Shown piece after piece: positions 1 to 7,095 of a stretch of DNA of 64,000 nucleotides; positions within the stretch are counted from its first letter, which is position 1; each line of letters begins with the position of its first letter. Position numbers and translations under genes: made by a program. Origin of the DNA: Streptomyces shenzhenensis (lineage in GTDB: Bacteria > Actinomycetota > Actinomycetes > Streptomycetales > Streptomycetaceae); assembly GCF_021462265.1 (NCBI RefSeq), contig NZ_JAJONF010000020.1, forward strand, positions 62,001-126,000, in the 5' to 3' direction. The notes under the pieces were generated by a model. It ran no database searches, was not told the DNA's origin, and saw only the letters and a program-made list of their open reading frames with translations.

Positions 1-254
1 TCCGGGTGGCGTTCGACCAGACCGCGGGACCGCAGCGCACCGAGCGTGGCTCCCATGGCCTGTGCGGTGATCTGCGCCTCGCGGGCCAGCGCCGAGGAGG
101 TGGTGGGGCCCGAACGGTCCAGGTGCGACAGGGCGTGCCGCTCGGGCATCGTGAGTCCGCCGTCGACGGGCACTTGACGCACCCGCCGCACCAGCACGCT
201 CAGACCGGCCAGCAGGACCGAGGCGACTTCGGCAGGGTCCAGATCATCGTTCAT
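1..254 (-). CDS. MarR-family transcriptional regulator (N-terminal part, runs off left edge)
   Basis: The reverse strand reads an 84-residue open frame from an ATG at 254 to the window edge without a stop. It begins MNDDLDPAEVASVL and contains the winged-helix core of MarR proteins: TMPERHALSHL (helices 1-2), a Ser/Thr-rich turn, then SALAREAQITAQAMGATL (recognition helix) and RSRGLVERHP (start of the wing). MarR proteins are dimeric repressors, usually of their own and a neighbouring gene. The start sits directly behind an AT-rich region with inverted and direct repeats (58-97), which fits autoregulation. The ligand cannot be inferred because the dimerisation part lies outside the window. 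Confidence 0.8.
   Translation of the reverse strand, partial: MNDDLDPAEVASVLLAGLSVLVRRVRQVPVDGGLTMPERHALSHLDRSGPTTSSALAREAQITAQAMGATLGALRSRGLVERHP
58..59. other. Left end of the AT-rich operator region (see 59-97)
   Basis: Marks the TT step that begins the AT-rich repeat block in front of the MarR gene. The repeats themselves are described in the next entry. Confidence 0.2.
59..97. repeat. Sequence coordinates 259-297 hold the MarR operator; nothing separate at 59-97
   Basis: Correction entry: the operator repeats lie at 259-297, immediately upstream of the MarR start at 254, and are annotated there. Bases 59-97 are simply coding sequence of the MarR gene. Confidence 0.1.
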
Positions 255-258
255 ATAT

Positions 259-297
259 TAAGGCTACCTTATAAAGCAGGCTTATAAAGCAGCCTTA
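259..297. promoter_or_regulatory. Probable MarR operator: inverted repeat enclosing a direct repeat
   Basis: TAAGGCT (259-265) and its exact complement AGCCTTA (291-297) enclose two copies of CTTATAAAGCAG (268-279 and 281-292). The block is AT-rich in an otherwise very GC-rich sequence and lies 4-43 bases upstream of the MarR start codon. The arrangement suggests a protein-binding site overlapping the promoter, presumably for the MarR protein itself. That assignment is inferred from position only. Confidence 0.55.
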
Positions 298-307
298 GCA
301 AATTCGC

Positions 308-347
308 CTCGTGCCGCTCCGGGAGAACTCGTGCCGCTCCGAGAGAA
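308..347. repeat. Two tandem 20-bp repeats
   Basis: CTCGTGCCGCTCCGGGAGAA (308-327) is followed directly by a second copy with one G-to-A change (328-347). The tandem lies between the MarR operator and the next gene. No convincing gene was found from 298 to 555; a short Cys-containing frame on the + strand (348-575) has no family resemblance. Confidence 0.7.
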
Positions 348-555
348 GTGGGGGACAGTGCGGGCTCGCCCGTCGCCGGGTCGGACATCACCGCCGTGGC
401 GACCGCGGACGCGCCCGAGCCGCCCGGCAGCCCCCTGCCCAGGGGCATGCCCTGCCTTCCGCTCGGGGACTGCCGGTCGCTCGCCTGCGCCGCGCACGCG
501 CCGCGCCGCGTCGGGTGCCGGTGCCGCCCGGTTCGCCGGTGCCGGGCTCCTGGGG

Positions 556-930
556 TCAGCCGAGCGCCGCCATGAAGTCGGTGCAGGCCGCGGCGCACGC
601 CCGGCAGGCGGCCGCGCTCCGCTCGGCGCCCGGACGGGCGTCGAAGGCCCGCGCGCAGTCGAGGCAGACCGCGCGGCACCACTCCAGCTGGACGCGCAGA
701 GCGTCCTCGTCCAGGCCGGTCTCCTCGGTCAGCGCCCGGCAGGTGGCGTCGCACACCTCGGCGCACCTGATGCCGGTGCGGCGCAGGCGGTCCGTCTCGG
801 CGGACCCGTCCGGATCCAGCACGCCCGCACGCAGCACGCACATCCGGGCGCACTCCGTGCAGGCCTGCGCGCACGTGAACCGGTCTTCCAGGAACCGGTA
901 CAGATCCTGCTGCGAAGGCGTCGACATCAT
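556..930 (-). CDS. Cys-rich four-helix-bundle copper-binding-type protein
   Basis: A 124-residue protein with 13 cysteines spread over four predicted helices: CAQACTECARMC, CAEVCDATC, CRAVCLDC and CRACAAAC. This spacing is that of the DUF326/Csp family, cytosolic four-helix bundles that store Cu(I) on inward-facing cysteines. There is no signal peptide, so a cytosolic Csp3-like role is the best family guess, although the Cys count is lower than in the best-studied members. I placed the start at the ATG pair at 930/927; an upstream TTG at 963 is possible. It is followed on the same strand by a UspA gene, so both may be stress genes. Confidence 0.75.
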   Translation of the reverse strand: MMSTPSQQDLYRFLEDRFTCAQACTECARMCVLRAGVLDPDGSAETDRLRRTGIRCAEVCDATCRALTEETGLDEDALRVQLEWCRAVCLDCARAFDARPGAERSAAACRACAAACTDFMAALG

Positions 931-987
931 GCGGCCCGGGTAGCCTGCGCGCGGCGTCGACAAACGCGGCGCGGCACGGCCCGCGGA

Positions 988-1431
988 TCAGCCCTCTTCC
1001 GCCCGGACGATCACGACCGGGCAGGTGGCGTGCTGGGACACCTGCTGGCTGACGGAACCCAGCAGGGCGCGGGCGAAGCCGCCCCGGCCGCGGCTGCCGA
1101 CGACCAGCGCCTCGGCGCCCTCCGCAGCCCGCAGCAGAACGTCGGTGGTGTTGCCGTGCACCAGGTGGGAGCGGACCGAGCCCGCCGCGTCCGCGCCGAG
1201 CACGTCGGTCAGCTCCTGTCGCATCCGGTCCCGGGCCTCCTCCATGTCGAGGTCCATGTCCACGGCGGGCCCCGACCAGCCGTACAGCCCCGGCAGCTCC
1301 CAGACGGCGACCGCCTCCACTACGCCGCCGACGAGGCCGGCGTACCGCAGGGCCCAGCGCAGGGCCGCGTACGAGGACGGCGACCCGTCGACGCCGACGA
1401 CGACCCGCCGCTCGGTGACGTCCCTGTCCAT
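988..1431 (-). CDS. Universal stress protein (UspA family)
   Basis: A 147-residue single Usp domain. It opens with VVVGVDGSPSSYAALRWAL (beta-1 and helix 1) and ends with LVVGSRGRGGFARALLGSVSQQVSQHATCPVVIV, which carries the G-x-R-G-x-G-(x9)-G-S/T nucleotide-binding signature of ATP-binding Usp proteins. Usp proteins of this type act in the cytosol under hypoxia, starvation or redox stress. The ATG at 1431 has a GAGGAG 11 bases upstream; GTG codons at 1440 and 1443 are alternatives. It lies 57 bases upstream of the Cys-rich protein gene and may be co-transcribed with it. Confidence 0.88.
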   Translation of the reverse strand: MDRDVTERRVVVGVDGSPSSYAALRWALRYAGLVGGVVEAVAVWELPGLYGWSGPAVDMDLDMEEARDRMRQELTDVLGADAAGSVRSHLVHGNTTDVLLRAAEGAEALVVGSRGRGGFARALLGSVSQQVSQHATCPVVIVRAEEG

Positions 1432-1577
1432 GCGTGCCACCACTCCTCGGGCCCCTTCGGGCGTTCGCCGGACCCCCTCCTCCACGCTGCGCGACCGGCG
1501 GCCGCACCGCCACAGAAGTGCGGCCGGTGGCATGACACGGCCCGCTCCCGCCGCCCACGCGCGGCACGCCGAGATCC

Positions 1578-1591
1578 GGGCCGATCGGCCC
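1578..1591. promoter_or_regulatory. Perfect palindrome GGGCCGATCGGCCC upstream of the UspA gene
   Basis: A 14-bp perfect palindrome 147-160 bases upstream of the UspA start. Actinobacterial Usp genes are frequent targets of the hypoxia regulator DevR/DosR, whose box has GGG...CCC half-sites with similar spacing. The match is partial and could be a generic GC palindrome. Confidence 0.3.
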
Positions 1592-2071
1592 TGGCGGCAC
1601 AGGCGTTCCCGTGGTGTGCTGAAGGTGACGGGAAGGGCCCACGAAGACGCGGAGAAACGGTCGGCCACGGCCGTGCACCGCGCAATCAGGATCCGCGAGA
1701 AGCGGGTGGCGTCCTTCCCGGCTTCTTGTGCCCGGCGGGATCCGAGAGGGCACACCTCCCGCTCTTCGCCGACCACATCCGGGCCGGGGTCGCCGAGGGC
1801 GGATCGTCACTCCGACGGACTGGATCTCCGGATTGGATCGACGGGCTGGACCGACAGCCCGGAGCCGGAGCCGGCGCCGGTCGGCCCGCGCCGGTGGAGG
1901 CCGTGGCCGACGTCCGTTGCCGCCTCCGCCAGGTCTCGTTACGCGCGATCCGCGCTGCCGCCCAGGCGGCCCGCTCTTGAGCCGCCGGCACCGGCCGCCG
2001 TCGCCCGCTGTGTACGGTCAGCCACCGAAGACGTCCGGTTCATACCATTCTGGGAGGGGTATCCCCTTGCT
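1592..2071. other. Gene-poor interval
   Basis: No reading frame here carries a recognisable domain or a good ribosome site. The long frames on both strands look like GC-bias shadows. The interval holds the upstream regions of the leftward UspA gene and the rightward DUF6479-type gene. Confidence 0.5.
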
Positions 2072-2437
2072 ATGAGTACGGAACCGATGCAGCTGGCCGC
2101 TCCCAGCGGCCTACTGAGTCTCGCGCTCTTCCTGGTGGCCGTGGCCGTGCTGGCGATGCTCGCCGGAGGCTTCTGGCTGGGCAACCGGGTCAAGTACCGC
2201 GAGTCGCCCCGGCCGCGTCCCGAGGAGCAGCCAAAGCTGCCGCCGGAGGGCGCGGTGCACGAGGTCCGGGAGAACCGTGAGTCGGAGGAGATTCCTCAGA
2301 TTCCCAAGGGCGGCCGTCCGCTCACCCCGTACGAACTCAGCAACCAGCAGACCAGGCCGAGCGCGTCGAAGGACCGGCCGCGCTGGAGCAAGGGCTCCAG
2401 CGGCTCGTTCGGCGGCGGCGGGCTCGGCGCCCACTGA
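2072..2437 (+). CDS. Small membrane protein, DUF6479-like
   Basis: A 121-residue protein: a short extracytoplasmic N-terminus, one hydrophobic helix at about residues 12-36 (LLSLALFLVAVAVLAMLAGGFWLG), then a charged, Pro-rich cytosolic tail containing ESEEIPQIPKGGRPLTPYEL and ending in a Gly/Ser-rich segment. This layout matches the Streptomyces DUF6479 family, which has no known function. The ATG at 2072 is preceded by GGGAGGGG about 13 bases upstream. It converges with the RpiB-like gene, leaving only 13 bases between stops. Confidence 0.72.
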   Translation: MSTEPMQLAAPSGLLSLALFLVAVAVLAMLAGGFWLGNRVKYRESPRPRPEEQPKLPPEGAVHEVRENRESEEIPQIPKGGRPLTPYELSNQQTRPSASKDRPRWSKGSSGSFGGGGLGAH

Positions 2438-2450
2438 CCACGGACAGTCT

Positions 2451-2906
2451 CTAGACAATCCCCCGGCCCGCGTCGAGGTGCCCGACGTGGGCCACGTTCC
2501 CGAGATCCTCGGCGTCCTGGCTCGGCGTGGCGGCGAACCAGGCGTCGAGGATCTCCTTGAGCACCGGCTGCGAGGTCAGGCGCAGGCTGAGGGCGAGGAC
2601 GTTCGCGTCGTTCCAGCGGCGGGCGCCGTCGGCGGTGCAGGCGTCGGCGCACAGCGCGGCGCGGACACCGGGCACCTTGTTTGCGGCGATCGAGGCGCCG
2701 GTGCCGGTCCAGCAGCACACCACCGCCTGGTCCGCGGCGCCGGCGGCGACGTCCCGGGCGGCCGCCGCCGAGCAGACGGCCCACTGCGGGTCGGTCCCCG
2801 GTTCCAGCGCGCCGTACGTGCGCACCTCGTGGCCGCGACGGACCAGTTCCTCGACGAGGAGGCGGGCGACGGGTTCGTCCATGTCGGAGGAGACGGAGAT
2901 CCGCAT
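2451..2906 (-). CDS. rpiB: RpiB/LacAB-family sugar-phosphate isomerase
   Basis: A 151-residue protein of the RpiB/LacA/LacB fold. It has MRISVSSDMDEP at the N-terminus, the anion-binding loop CCWTGTGASIAANKVPGVRAAL (about residues 64-85) and DACTADGARRWNDANVLAL, corresponding to the family's His/Asn substrate segment. These enzymes interconvert aldose and ketose phosphates such as ribose-5-P and ribulose-5-P in the cytosol. The Trp in the CWTGTG loop is a departure from the usual CGTG/CGSG. It lies 10 bases downstream of a beta-hydroxyacid dehydrogenase gene on the same strand, so the two are probably co-transcribed in a carbohydrate or sugar-acid pathway. Confidence 0.8.
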   Translation of the reverse strand: MRISVSSDMDEPVARLLVEELVRRGHEVRTYGALEPGTDPQWAVCSAAAARDVAAGAADQAVVCCWTGTGASIAANKVPGVRAALCADACTADGARRWNDANVLALSLRLTSQPVLKEILDAWFAATPSQDAEDLGNVAHVGHLDAGRGIV

Positions 2907-2916
2907 GCCCGGGAGC

Positions 2917-3843
2917 CTAGTCGGTCGAGGGCGGCGGCGCCGCGGCGTCCGTACGGGCCTCGATCGCGGTGAGGACCGAGGACATGTCGAGGCGGGCGTT
3001 GCCCAGCCGGACGCTCTCGCCGTAGAGCTCGCTGCTGAGGTCGAGCAATGGGGTGGCGATCCGGGCCGCGCGGGCCGCGTCGGCGATGAGCCGGGTGTTG
3101 GCGTAGGCGTCGGAGGTGGCGGCCTGCACCGTGAAGTCGTGGGCCGCGAGCATCGGGACCTTGACCCGGGTGAGGCCGCTGCCCAGTTGGCCGGAGTCGA
3201 CGACGGCGCGGAAGGTCTCCAGGTCCAGGCCCTGCCGCTGGGCGAAGTGCACGGCCTCGGCCAGCGCCGCGAGGGTCGTGTCCAGGTAGAGGTTGACGGC
3301 CAGTTTCATCAGGACCCCGGAGCCGGCCGGCCCGCAGTGCACGGTCTCCCGGCACATCGGGGCGAGCAGCGGCCGTACCTGCGCGACGGTGTCCGGGTCG
3401 CCGCCGAGCATCGCGACCAGTTCGCCCGCCTCGGCCGGTTTGCGTGATCCGGAGACCGGCGCCTCGACGAAGCTGCCGCCGGCGGCCTCGATGTCGGCGG
3501 CGAGTCCCCGCGCGTACTCCGGGGCCGTCGAGCCCATCGACACGACGACCCGGCCGGCGACCAGTTTCGCGAACTGCGGGCCGCCGCGGCCCAGGACCGC
3601 GTCCGTCACCGTCTCGTCGACGAGCATGACGATCACGACACCCGCGTGCGTGAAGACCTCCTCGACGCTCGCGGCCACCCGCGCCCCGGCCACCCGCAGC
3701 GCTTCCGCCCGCGCGGGCGTCCGGTTCCACACGACGAGCGGGGTGCCGGCCCTGGCGAGGTTGAGCGCCATGGGCTGTCCCATCACCCCGAGCCCGACGA
3801 AGCCGTACATCGGGGCACCGTGGCTGCCGGTCGCTTGTGTCAT
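2917..3843 (-). CDS. NAD(P)-dependent beta-hydroxyacid dehydrogenase (3-hydroxyisobutyrate dehydrogenase-like)
   Basis: A 308-residue cytosolic oxidoreductase. The Rossmann fingerprint GFVGLGVMGQPMALNLA is at residues 14-30, the substrate-binding loop APVSGSRKPAEAGELVAM lies near residue 140, and the catalytic Lys is in KLAVNLYLDTTLAAL near residue 180. These define the HIBADH/6PGDH-like family acting on 3-hydroxyisobutyrate, tartronate semialdehyde or related substrates; the exact substrate cannot be read from sequence. The ATG at 3843 follows an AGGAG at suitable spacing. It is the first gene of a two-gene unit with the RpiB-like isomerase. Confidence 0.85.
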   Translation of the reverse strand: MTQATGSHGAPMYGFVGLGVMGQPMALNLARAGTPLVVWNRTPARAEALRVAGARVAASVEEVFTHAGVVIVMLVDETVTDAVLGRGGPQFAKLVAGRVVVSMGSTAPEYARGLAADIEAAGGSFVEAPVSGSRKPAEAGELVAMLGGDPDTVAQVRPLLAPMCRETVHCGPAGSGVLMKLAVNLYLDTTLAALAEAVHFAQRQGLDLETFRAVVDSGQLGSGLTRVKVPMLAAHDFTVQAATSDAYANTRLIADAARAARIATPLLDLSSELYGESVRLGNARLDMSSVLTAIEARTDAAAPPPSTD

Positions 3844-3994
3844 CGTCGCAACTCCTGCTCGTCGTGCGGTGGGTGCGGATCACCGGCACTGTAGGGCGCC
3901 GGCCGAGGGGACGGGGCCGGGCTCCGAGCCGTCCGGCGGCGCTGGACCAGGCCGTCCGCGCACGGTGAGGGGTGCCGGTGTGGTGAGGGTGCCC

Positions 3995-4492
3995 TCAGCC
4001 GCCGGAGCCGCCGTCGGAGACGTTCACGGTGAGCAGGCGCAGCAACCGCTTGGCCATGGCGTCCTGTTCGGGCGTCAGACCCATGGCGTCGCCGATGGCG
4101 ACCGGGACTGCGCGGGCGCGGTCCCGGAGCCGGGCGCCGTCCTCGGTCAGCCGGATGGCGACGGACCGCTCGTCGTCGGGGCGCCGCTCCCTGGTGACCA
4201 GGCCGCCTGCCTCCAGCCGCTTGAGCAGCGGGGAGAGTGTGCTCGACTCCAGCTGCAGCGCGGCGCCGAGCTCGCGCACGGACACCGAGTCCTGGTCCCA
4301 GAGGACGAGCATCACCAGGTACTGCGGATAGGTCAGCCCCAGTTCGTCCAGGAGGGGCCGGTAGCGCGCGGTCACCGCGCGGGAGGCGGCGTACAGCGCG
4401 AAGCAGAGCTGGTCGTCGAGGAGGAGCGAGCCCTCGGCCGGCTCGGCGGCGGTGCGGTCCACGGGGCGGCTCCTGGTTCCTGCGGCGTTCAT
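3995..4492 (-). CDS. ohrR: OhrR-type MarR-family peroxide sensor
   Basis: A 165-residue MarR-fold regulator. It contains LLLDDQLCFALYAASRAVTARYRPLLDELGLTYPQYLVMLVLWD, the hallmark of OhrR: a reactive Cys near the N-terminus and two Tyr residues that sense its oxidation by organic hydroperoxides. The winged helix follows (LGAALQLESSTLSPLLKRLEAGGLVTRERRPDDERSVAIRLTEDG). OhrR normally represses the ohr peroxidase gene beside it, but no ohr gene is visible here. An OhrR-like box lies at 4555-4565, 63 bases upstream of the start, consistent with autoregulation. Confidence 0.85.
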   Translation of the reverse strand: MNAAGTRSRPVDRTAAEPAEGSLLLDDQLCFALYAASRAVTARYRPLLDELGLTYPQYLVMLVLWDQDSVSVRELGAALQLESSTLSPLLKRLEAGGLVTRERRPDDERSVAIRLTEDGARLRDRARAVPVAIGDAMGLTPEQDAMAKRLLRLLTVNVSDGGSGG

Positions 4493-4554
4493 GGCCGTTC
4501 CCCACCTTAGCTTTCCGGTGCCCTCGACCCCATGAGGCCCAAACTTCTATCACT

Positions 4555-4565
4555 CAATTAAATTG
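4555..4565. promoter_or_regulatory. OhrR-like operator CAATTAAATTG
   Basis: An 11-bp perfect palindrome (CAATT-A-AATTG) in an AT-rich patch upstream of the OhrR-type gene. It matches the core of known OhrR boxes, which centre on CAATTnAATTG. A second dyad, ACCACT(aata)AGTGGT, lies at 4581-4596. No ohr gene is found to its right. Confidence 0.65.
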
Positions 4566-4898
4566 GGCACTAACAGATCGACCACTAATAAGTGGTGCAC
4601 GAATGGCTGAGCGCTGGTCGGGCGCGGGGCCGCGTGATCGAGTACTGACACCGCACACGCCGCACTTCGGCGCGGAGACCTACCGGGGGTCGGCATCCTG
4701 CCGCAAAGCGGGCAGCCCCGGCCGGGTCCGCGGGTCCGGGCGAGCAGGACGCGGACCGCATCTGCGCAGAAGCGACACACAGGCTGCACACTGCCTGGCC
4801 AAAGGCTCGCTACCGTTCTGGCCGTTCGATCCCACGTGCGATCGAGATCAGGCCACGGCGCGGGACGCCGCCGGCGCAGTCGAGTCAGGAAGACGCGG

Positions 4899-5711
4899 AT
4901 GGACTACTGCTCCTCGTGCCGTCGGCACCTCAACGGCGCCTTGGCGTGCCCCGGCTGCGGCGCCTACGCCCCGGACATCGCCCCGCGCGCCGTCGCGGCT
5001 CCGACGGTGACCGGCGTCGCGGCGTCGGCCTGGCAGACCCCGGCCGACACCGCATGGCTCGACACGGACGCGTACGCCGCGGAGGCCGCCGAGGACCCGT
5101 TCGGCGGCCCGGACGCCGTCCCGCCCGCACCGCAGGGCCGGGCGGCCCGGCGCCGTCAGCGGGCCCGCTGGAAGAAGAACCAGCGGCGGGCCGTGGTGGC
5201 CACCGCGGTCGCCCTGGTCGGCGGCGGGCTGACCGTCGCCTCCCTGGACCGGCAGGGCACGGACCGGGTCCAGGCGGCCACGGCCCCGGACAACAGGCCC
5301 ATGGGACTCGCCGACGAACAGGCCACGGACAACGCCCCGGCGGCGTCCGCGCCGACCGGACGGCACCGGGCCCCGGACACCTCGTCCGCCGCCCGCTCGG
5401 CGACGGCGAACGTCCCGCACGAACAGACCACCGGTGCGCCCCTCGCCACGCCGGCGCCCGGTCAGGGCACCGCCACCTCCCCGGCCCACGCGGCGGCCTC
5501 CGCCGCCCGGCCGCACTCCGCCGCCACGGTGTCCGGCAGCACCACCGGCGCCACCGCGGAGCCGACGGCCACGCCCACCGCCACCACGACCACCACCGCC
5601 AATACCGGTAACACCGGCGCAGGCGCCTCGGCATCGCCGGCGAGCCCCGCACCGGCCGCGTCCGCAACCTCGCCCTCGCAGCTCTGCCTGCTGGTCATCT
5701 GCCTCGGCTGA
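4899..5711 (+). CDS. SCO2400-family zinc-ribbon membrane protein
   Basis: A 270-residue protein. The N-terminus MDYCSSCRRHLNGALACPGCG (CxxC...CxxC) is a zinc ribbon characteristic of the Streptomyces SCO2400 family. An acidic linker follows, then a basic patch RRRQRARWKKNQRR, a single hydrophobic helix AVVATAVALVGGGLTVASL (about residues 103-121) and a long Ala/Thr/Ser-rich extracytoplasmic region ending CLLVICLG. The order implies a cytosolic zinc ribbon tethered to an exported low-complexity tail. The function is unknown. The ATG at 4899 is preceded by a purine-rich AGGAAG. Nothing else is supportable from 4597 to 4898. Confidence 0.75.
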   Translation: MDYCSSCRRHLNGALACPGCGAYAPDIAPRAVAAPTVTGVAASAWQTPADTAWLDTDAYAAEAAEDPFGGPDAVPPAPQGRAARRRQRARWKKNQRRAVVATAVALVGGGLTVASLDRQGTDRVQAATAPDNRPMGLADEQATDNAPAASAPTGRHRAPDTSSAARSATANVPHEQTTGAPLATPAPGQGTATSPAHAAASAARPHSAATVSGSTTGATAEPTATPTATTTTTANTGNTGAGASASPASPAPAASATSPSQLCLLVICLG

Positions 5712-5915
5712 CACCGGTCCGCGGTGCCGCCGCACCCGGCCCGCCGAGCAGCGGCACATACCCGGACGGCTCCTGGCCGACGGCTCGGTGCAGGACGACC
5801 TTCCGGTGACGCGCGGGACGTTGGCGGAGCACCAGGGCCGTCGGCGGAAGCACCCGGCTTCGCCCTCGATACCACGCTCGACCCGTGGGGCAGGCTGAGC
5901 CGGTTCAGCCGTCGC

Positions 5916-6623
5916 TCACCAGGACAGCCGGCCGTTGACGTCGAAGTAGCCGCCGGTCGGTCCGTCCGGGCCGGTCTGCGCCATCCGGACGACGATCTCG
6001 GCACCCTCCTCCGCGGTCTGGGTGCCCGTGTTGCCGTTCAGGTCCGTCTTGGTGAAGCCGGGCTCGACGGAGTTGATCCGCAGGGCCGGGAACGCCTTGG
6101 CGAACTGAACGGTGAGCATGTTGAGCGCGGTCTTGGACGCCGGGTAGGCGATACCCGGGTAGAAGTGCGCGGGGTGGTCGGGGTCGGAGAGGGCCGTCAG
6201 CGAGGCCAGGCCGCTGCTGACGTTGACCACGACCGGTGCCGCCGAGCGCTCCAGCAGAGGCAGGAAGGCGTGCAGGACGCGGACGACGCCGAAGAGGTTG
6301 GTCTCGAAGGTGTTCCGCATCTGGTCGGCGGTCACGGTCCGGGCCGTGGGAACGCTGTTGTCCGCGTTCCGGGGCTCGATCCCGGCGTTGTTGATCAGGA
6401 CGTCGAGGCCGCCGTCGGCCTCGATCTTCTCGGCCGCGGCCTCCACCGAGGCGTCGTCGGTGACGTCGAGGAGGACGAACCGGGCGCCCAGTTCCTCGGC
6501 GGCCCGGCGGCCGCGCTCGGCGTCCCGGGCGCCCACGTACACGGTGTGACCCGCGGCGACGAGCCGGCGGGCGGTTTCGCGGCCGATGCCCTTGTTGGCT
6601 CCGGTGATCAGTGTTGTCGTCAT
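5916..6623 (-). CDS. Short-chain dehydrogenase/reductase
   Basis: A 235-residue classical SDR. TTTLITGANKGIGRETA (cofactor motif TGxxxGIG), LDVTDD (adenine loop), LINNAGI (NNAG), VNVSSGLAS (catalytic Ser region), YPASKTALN (YxxxK) and NSVEPGFTKTDLN after beta-6 are all present, so it should be active. The ATG at 6623 was chosen because the Rossmann motif begins within five residues. Substrate is unknown. It is transcribed away from the insert at 6.9-9.1 kb. Confidence 0.85.
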   Translation of the reverse strand: MTTTLITGANKGIGRETARRLVAAGHTVYVGARDAERGRRAAEELGARFVLLDVTDDASVEAAAEKIEADGGLDVLINNAGIEPRNADNSVPTARTVTADQMRNTFETNLFGVVRVLHAFLPLLERSAAPVVVNVSSGLASLTALSDPDHPAHFYPGIAYPASKTALNMLTVQFAKAFPALRINSVEPGFTKTDLNGNTGTQTAEEGAEIVVRMAQTGPDGPTGGYFDVNGRLSW

Positions 6624-6960
6624 GCCCCAAGACTGCGCCCGGTCCGTGAGGGGCAGCCAGCAGACCCTTCTTCCTGGGACCGCGGGTACCACCGTCGCAC
6701 CTCTCTGACCTGGGCTTACTGAGGCCGAAACGGCTGTGACCTGCCAGGTCGGGTTGCAGAGGCGATCGGAGGCAGTCAGAGGAAACCGCTCTGATTCGAC
6801 CCCGGTTCGACCCGGGTCGCTCAGAGGCAGTCAGAGGCATCGGCCTCCCAAACTGCCCTTTGAGCGACCGGCGTTGACCGGTTCGGATCCAGGGTGGCGA
6901 CTCTGACGGGCCTCTTGGTCGTCTCCGGTCGAGCCGCGATGGGGACGCCTGCCTCCGACC
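6624..6960. other. Intergenic stretch with short repeats
   Basis: No gene seen. The block carries two copies of GAGGCAGTCAGAGG (about 6770 and 6824) and a CGACCCCGGTTCGACCCGGG motif. It ends at the large hairpin at 6961 and may be the left margin of the inserted segment. Confidence 0.4.
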
Positions 6961-7017
6961 GGTGCCAGAGCGCACGAAAGCCTCCAGGACGGCCATCCTG
7001 GAGGCTTCGCTGGCACC
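6961..7017. ncRNA. Large two-tier hairpin (terminator or structured RNA)
   Basis: Outer arms GGTGCCAG (6961-6968) and CTGGCACC (7010-7017) are exact complements. Inside them AAGCCTCCAGGA (starting about 6978) pairs perfectly with TCCTGGAGGCTT (ending about 7007) around the loop CGGCCA. The structure is longer and more regular than a routine Streptomyces terminator. It lies about 80 bases upstream of the first gene of the inserted segment. Whether it ends incoming transcription, acts as a replication or recombination site, or is a stable RNA cannot be decided from sequence. Confidence 0.55.
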
Positions 7018-7095
7018 GATTGGAAGTCGGTTCCGGACACCACCTGCGATTTTAGCGGGCCTCGGTGGCGTCCATGTCCTTGGGACGACCCAAGA

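Noticed and set aside
59..97. Two entries in the feature list at 58-97
   Set aside because: They arose from a coordinate slip; the real operator repeats are at 259-297 and the 58-97 entries carry minimal confidence and should be ignored.
348..575. 75-residue Cys-containing + strand frame resembling a small peptide
   Set aside because: No ribosome site quality, family resemblance or neighbouring biosynthetic genes; overlaps the end of a real gene on the other strand.
331..1980. 549-residue + strand open frame
   Set aside because: It runs antisense to the Cys-rich and UspA genes, has Arg/Ala/Gly/Pro-dominated composition and shows no domain; a GC-bias shadow.
6780..6820. GGTTCGACCC-like motif resembling a tRNA T-arm
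   Set aside because: No acceptor, D or anticodon stems can be drawn around it, so no tRNA is called.
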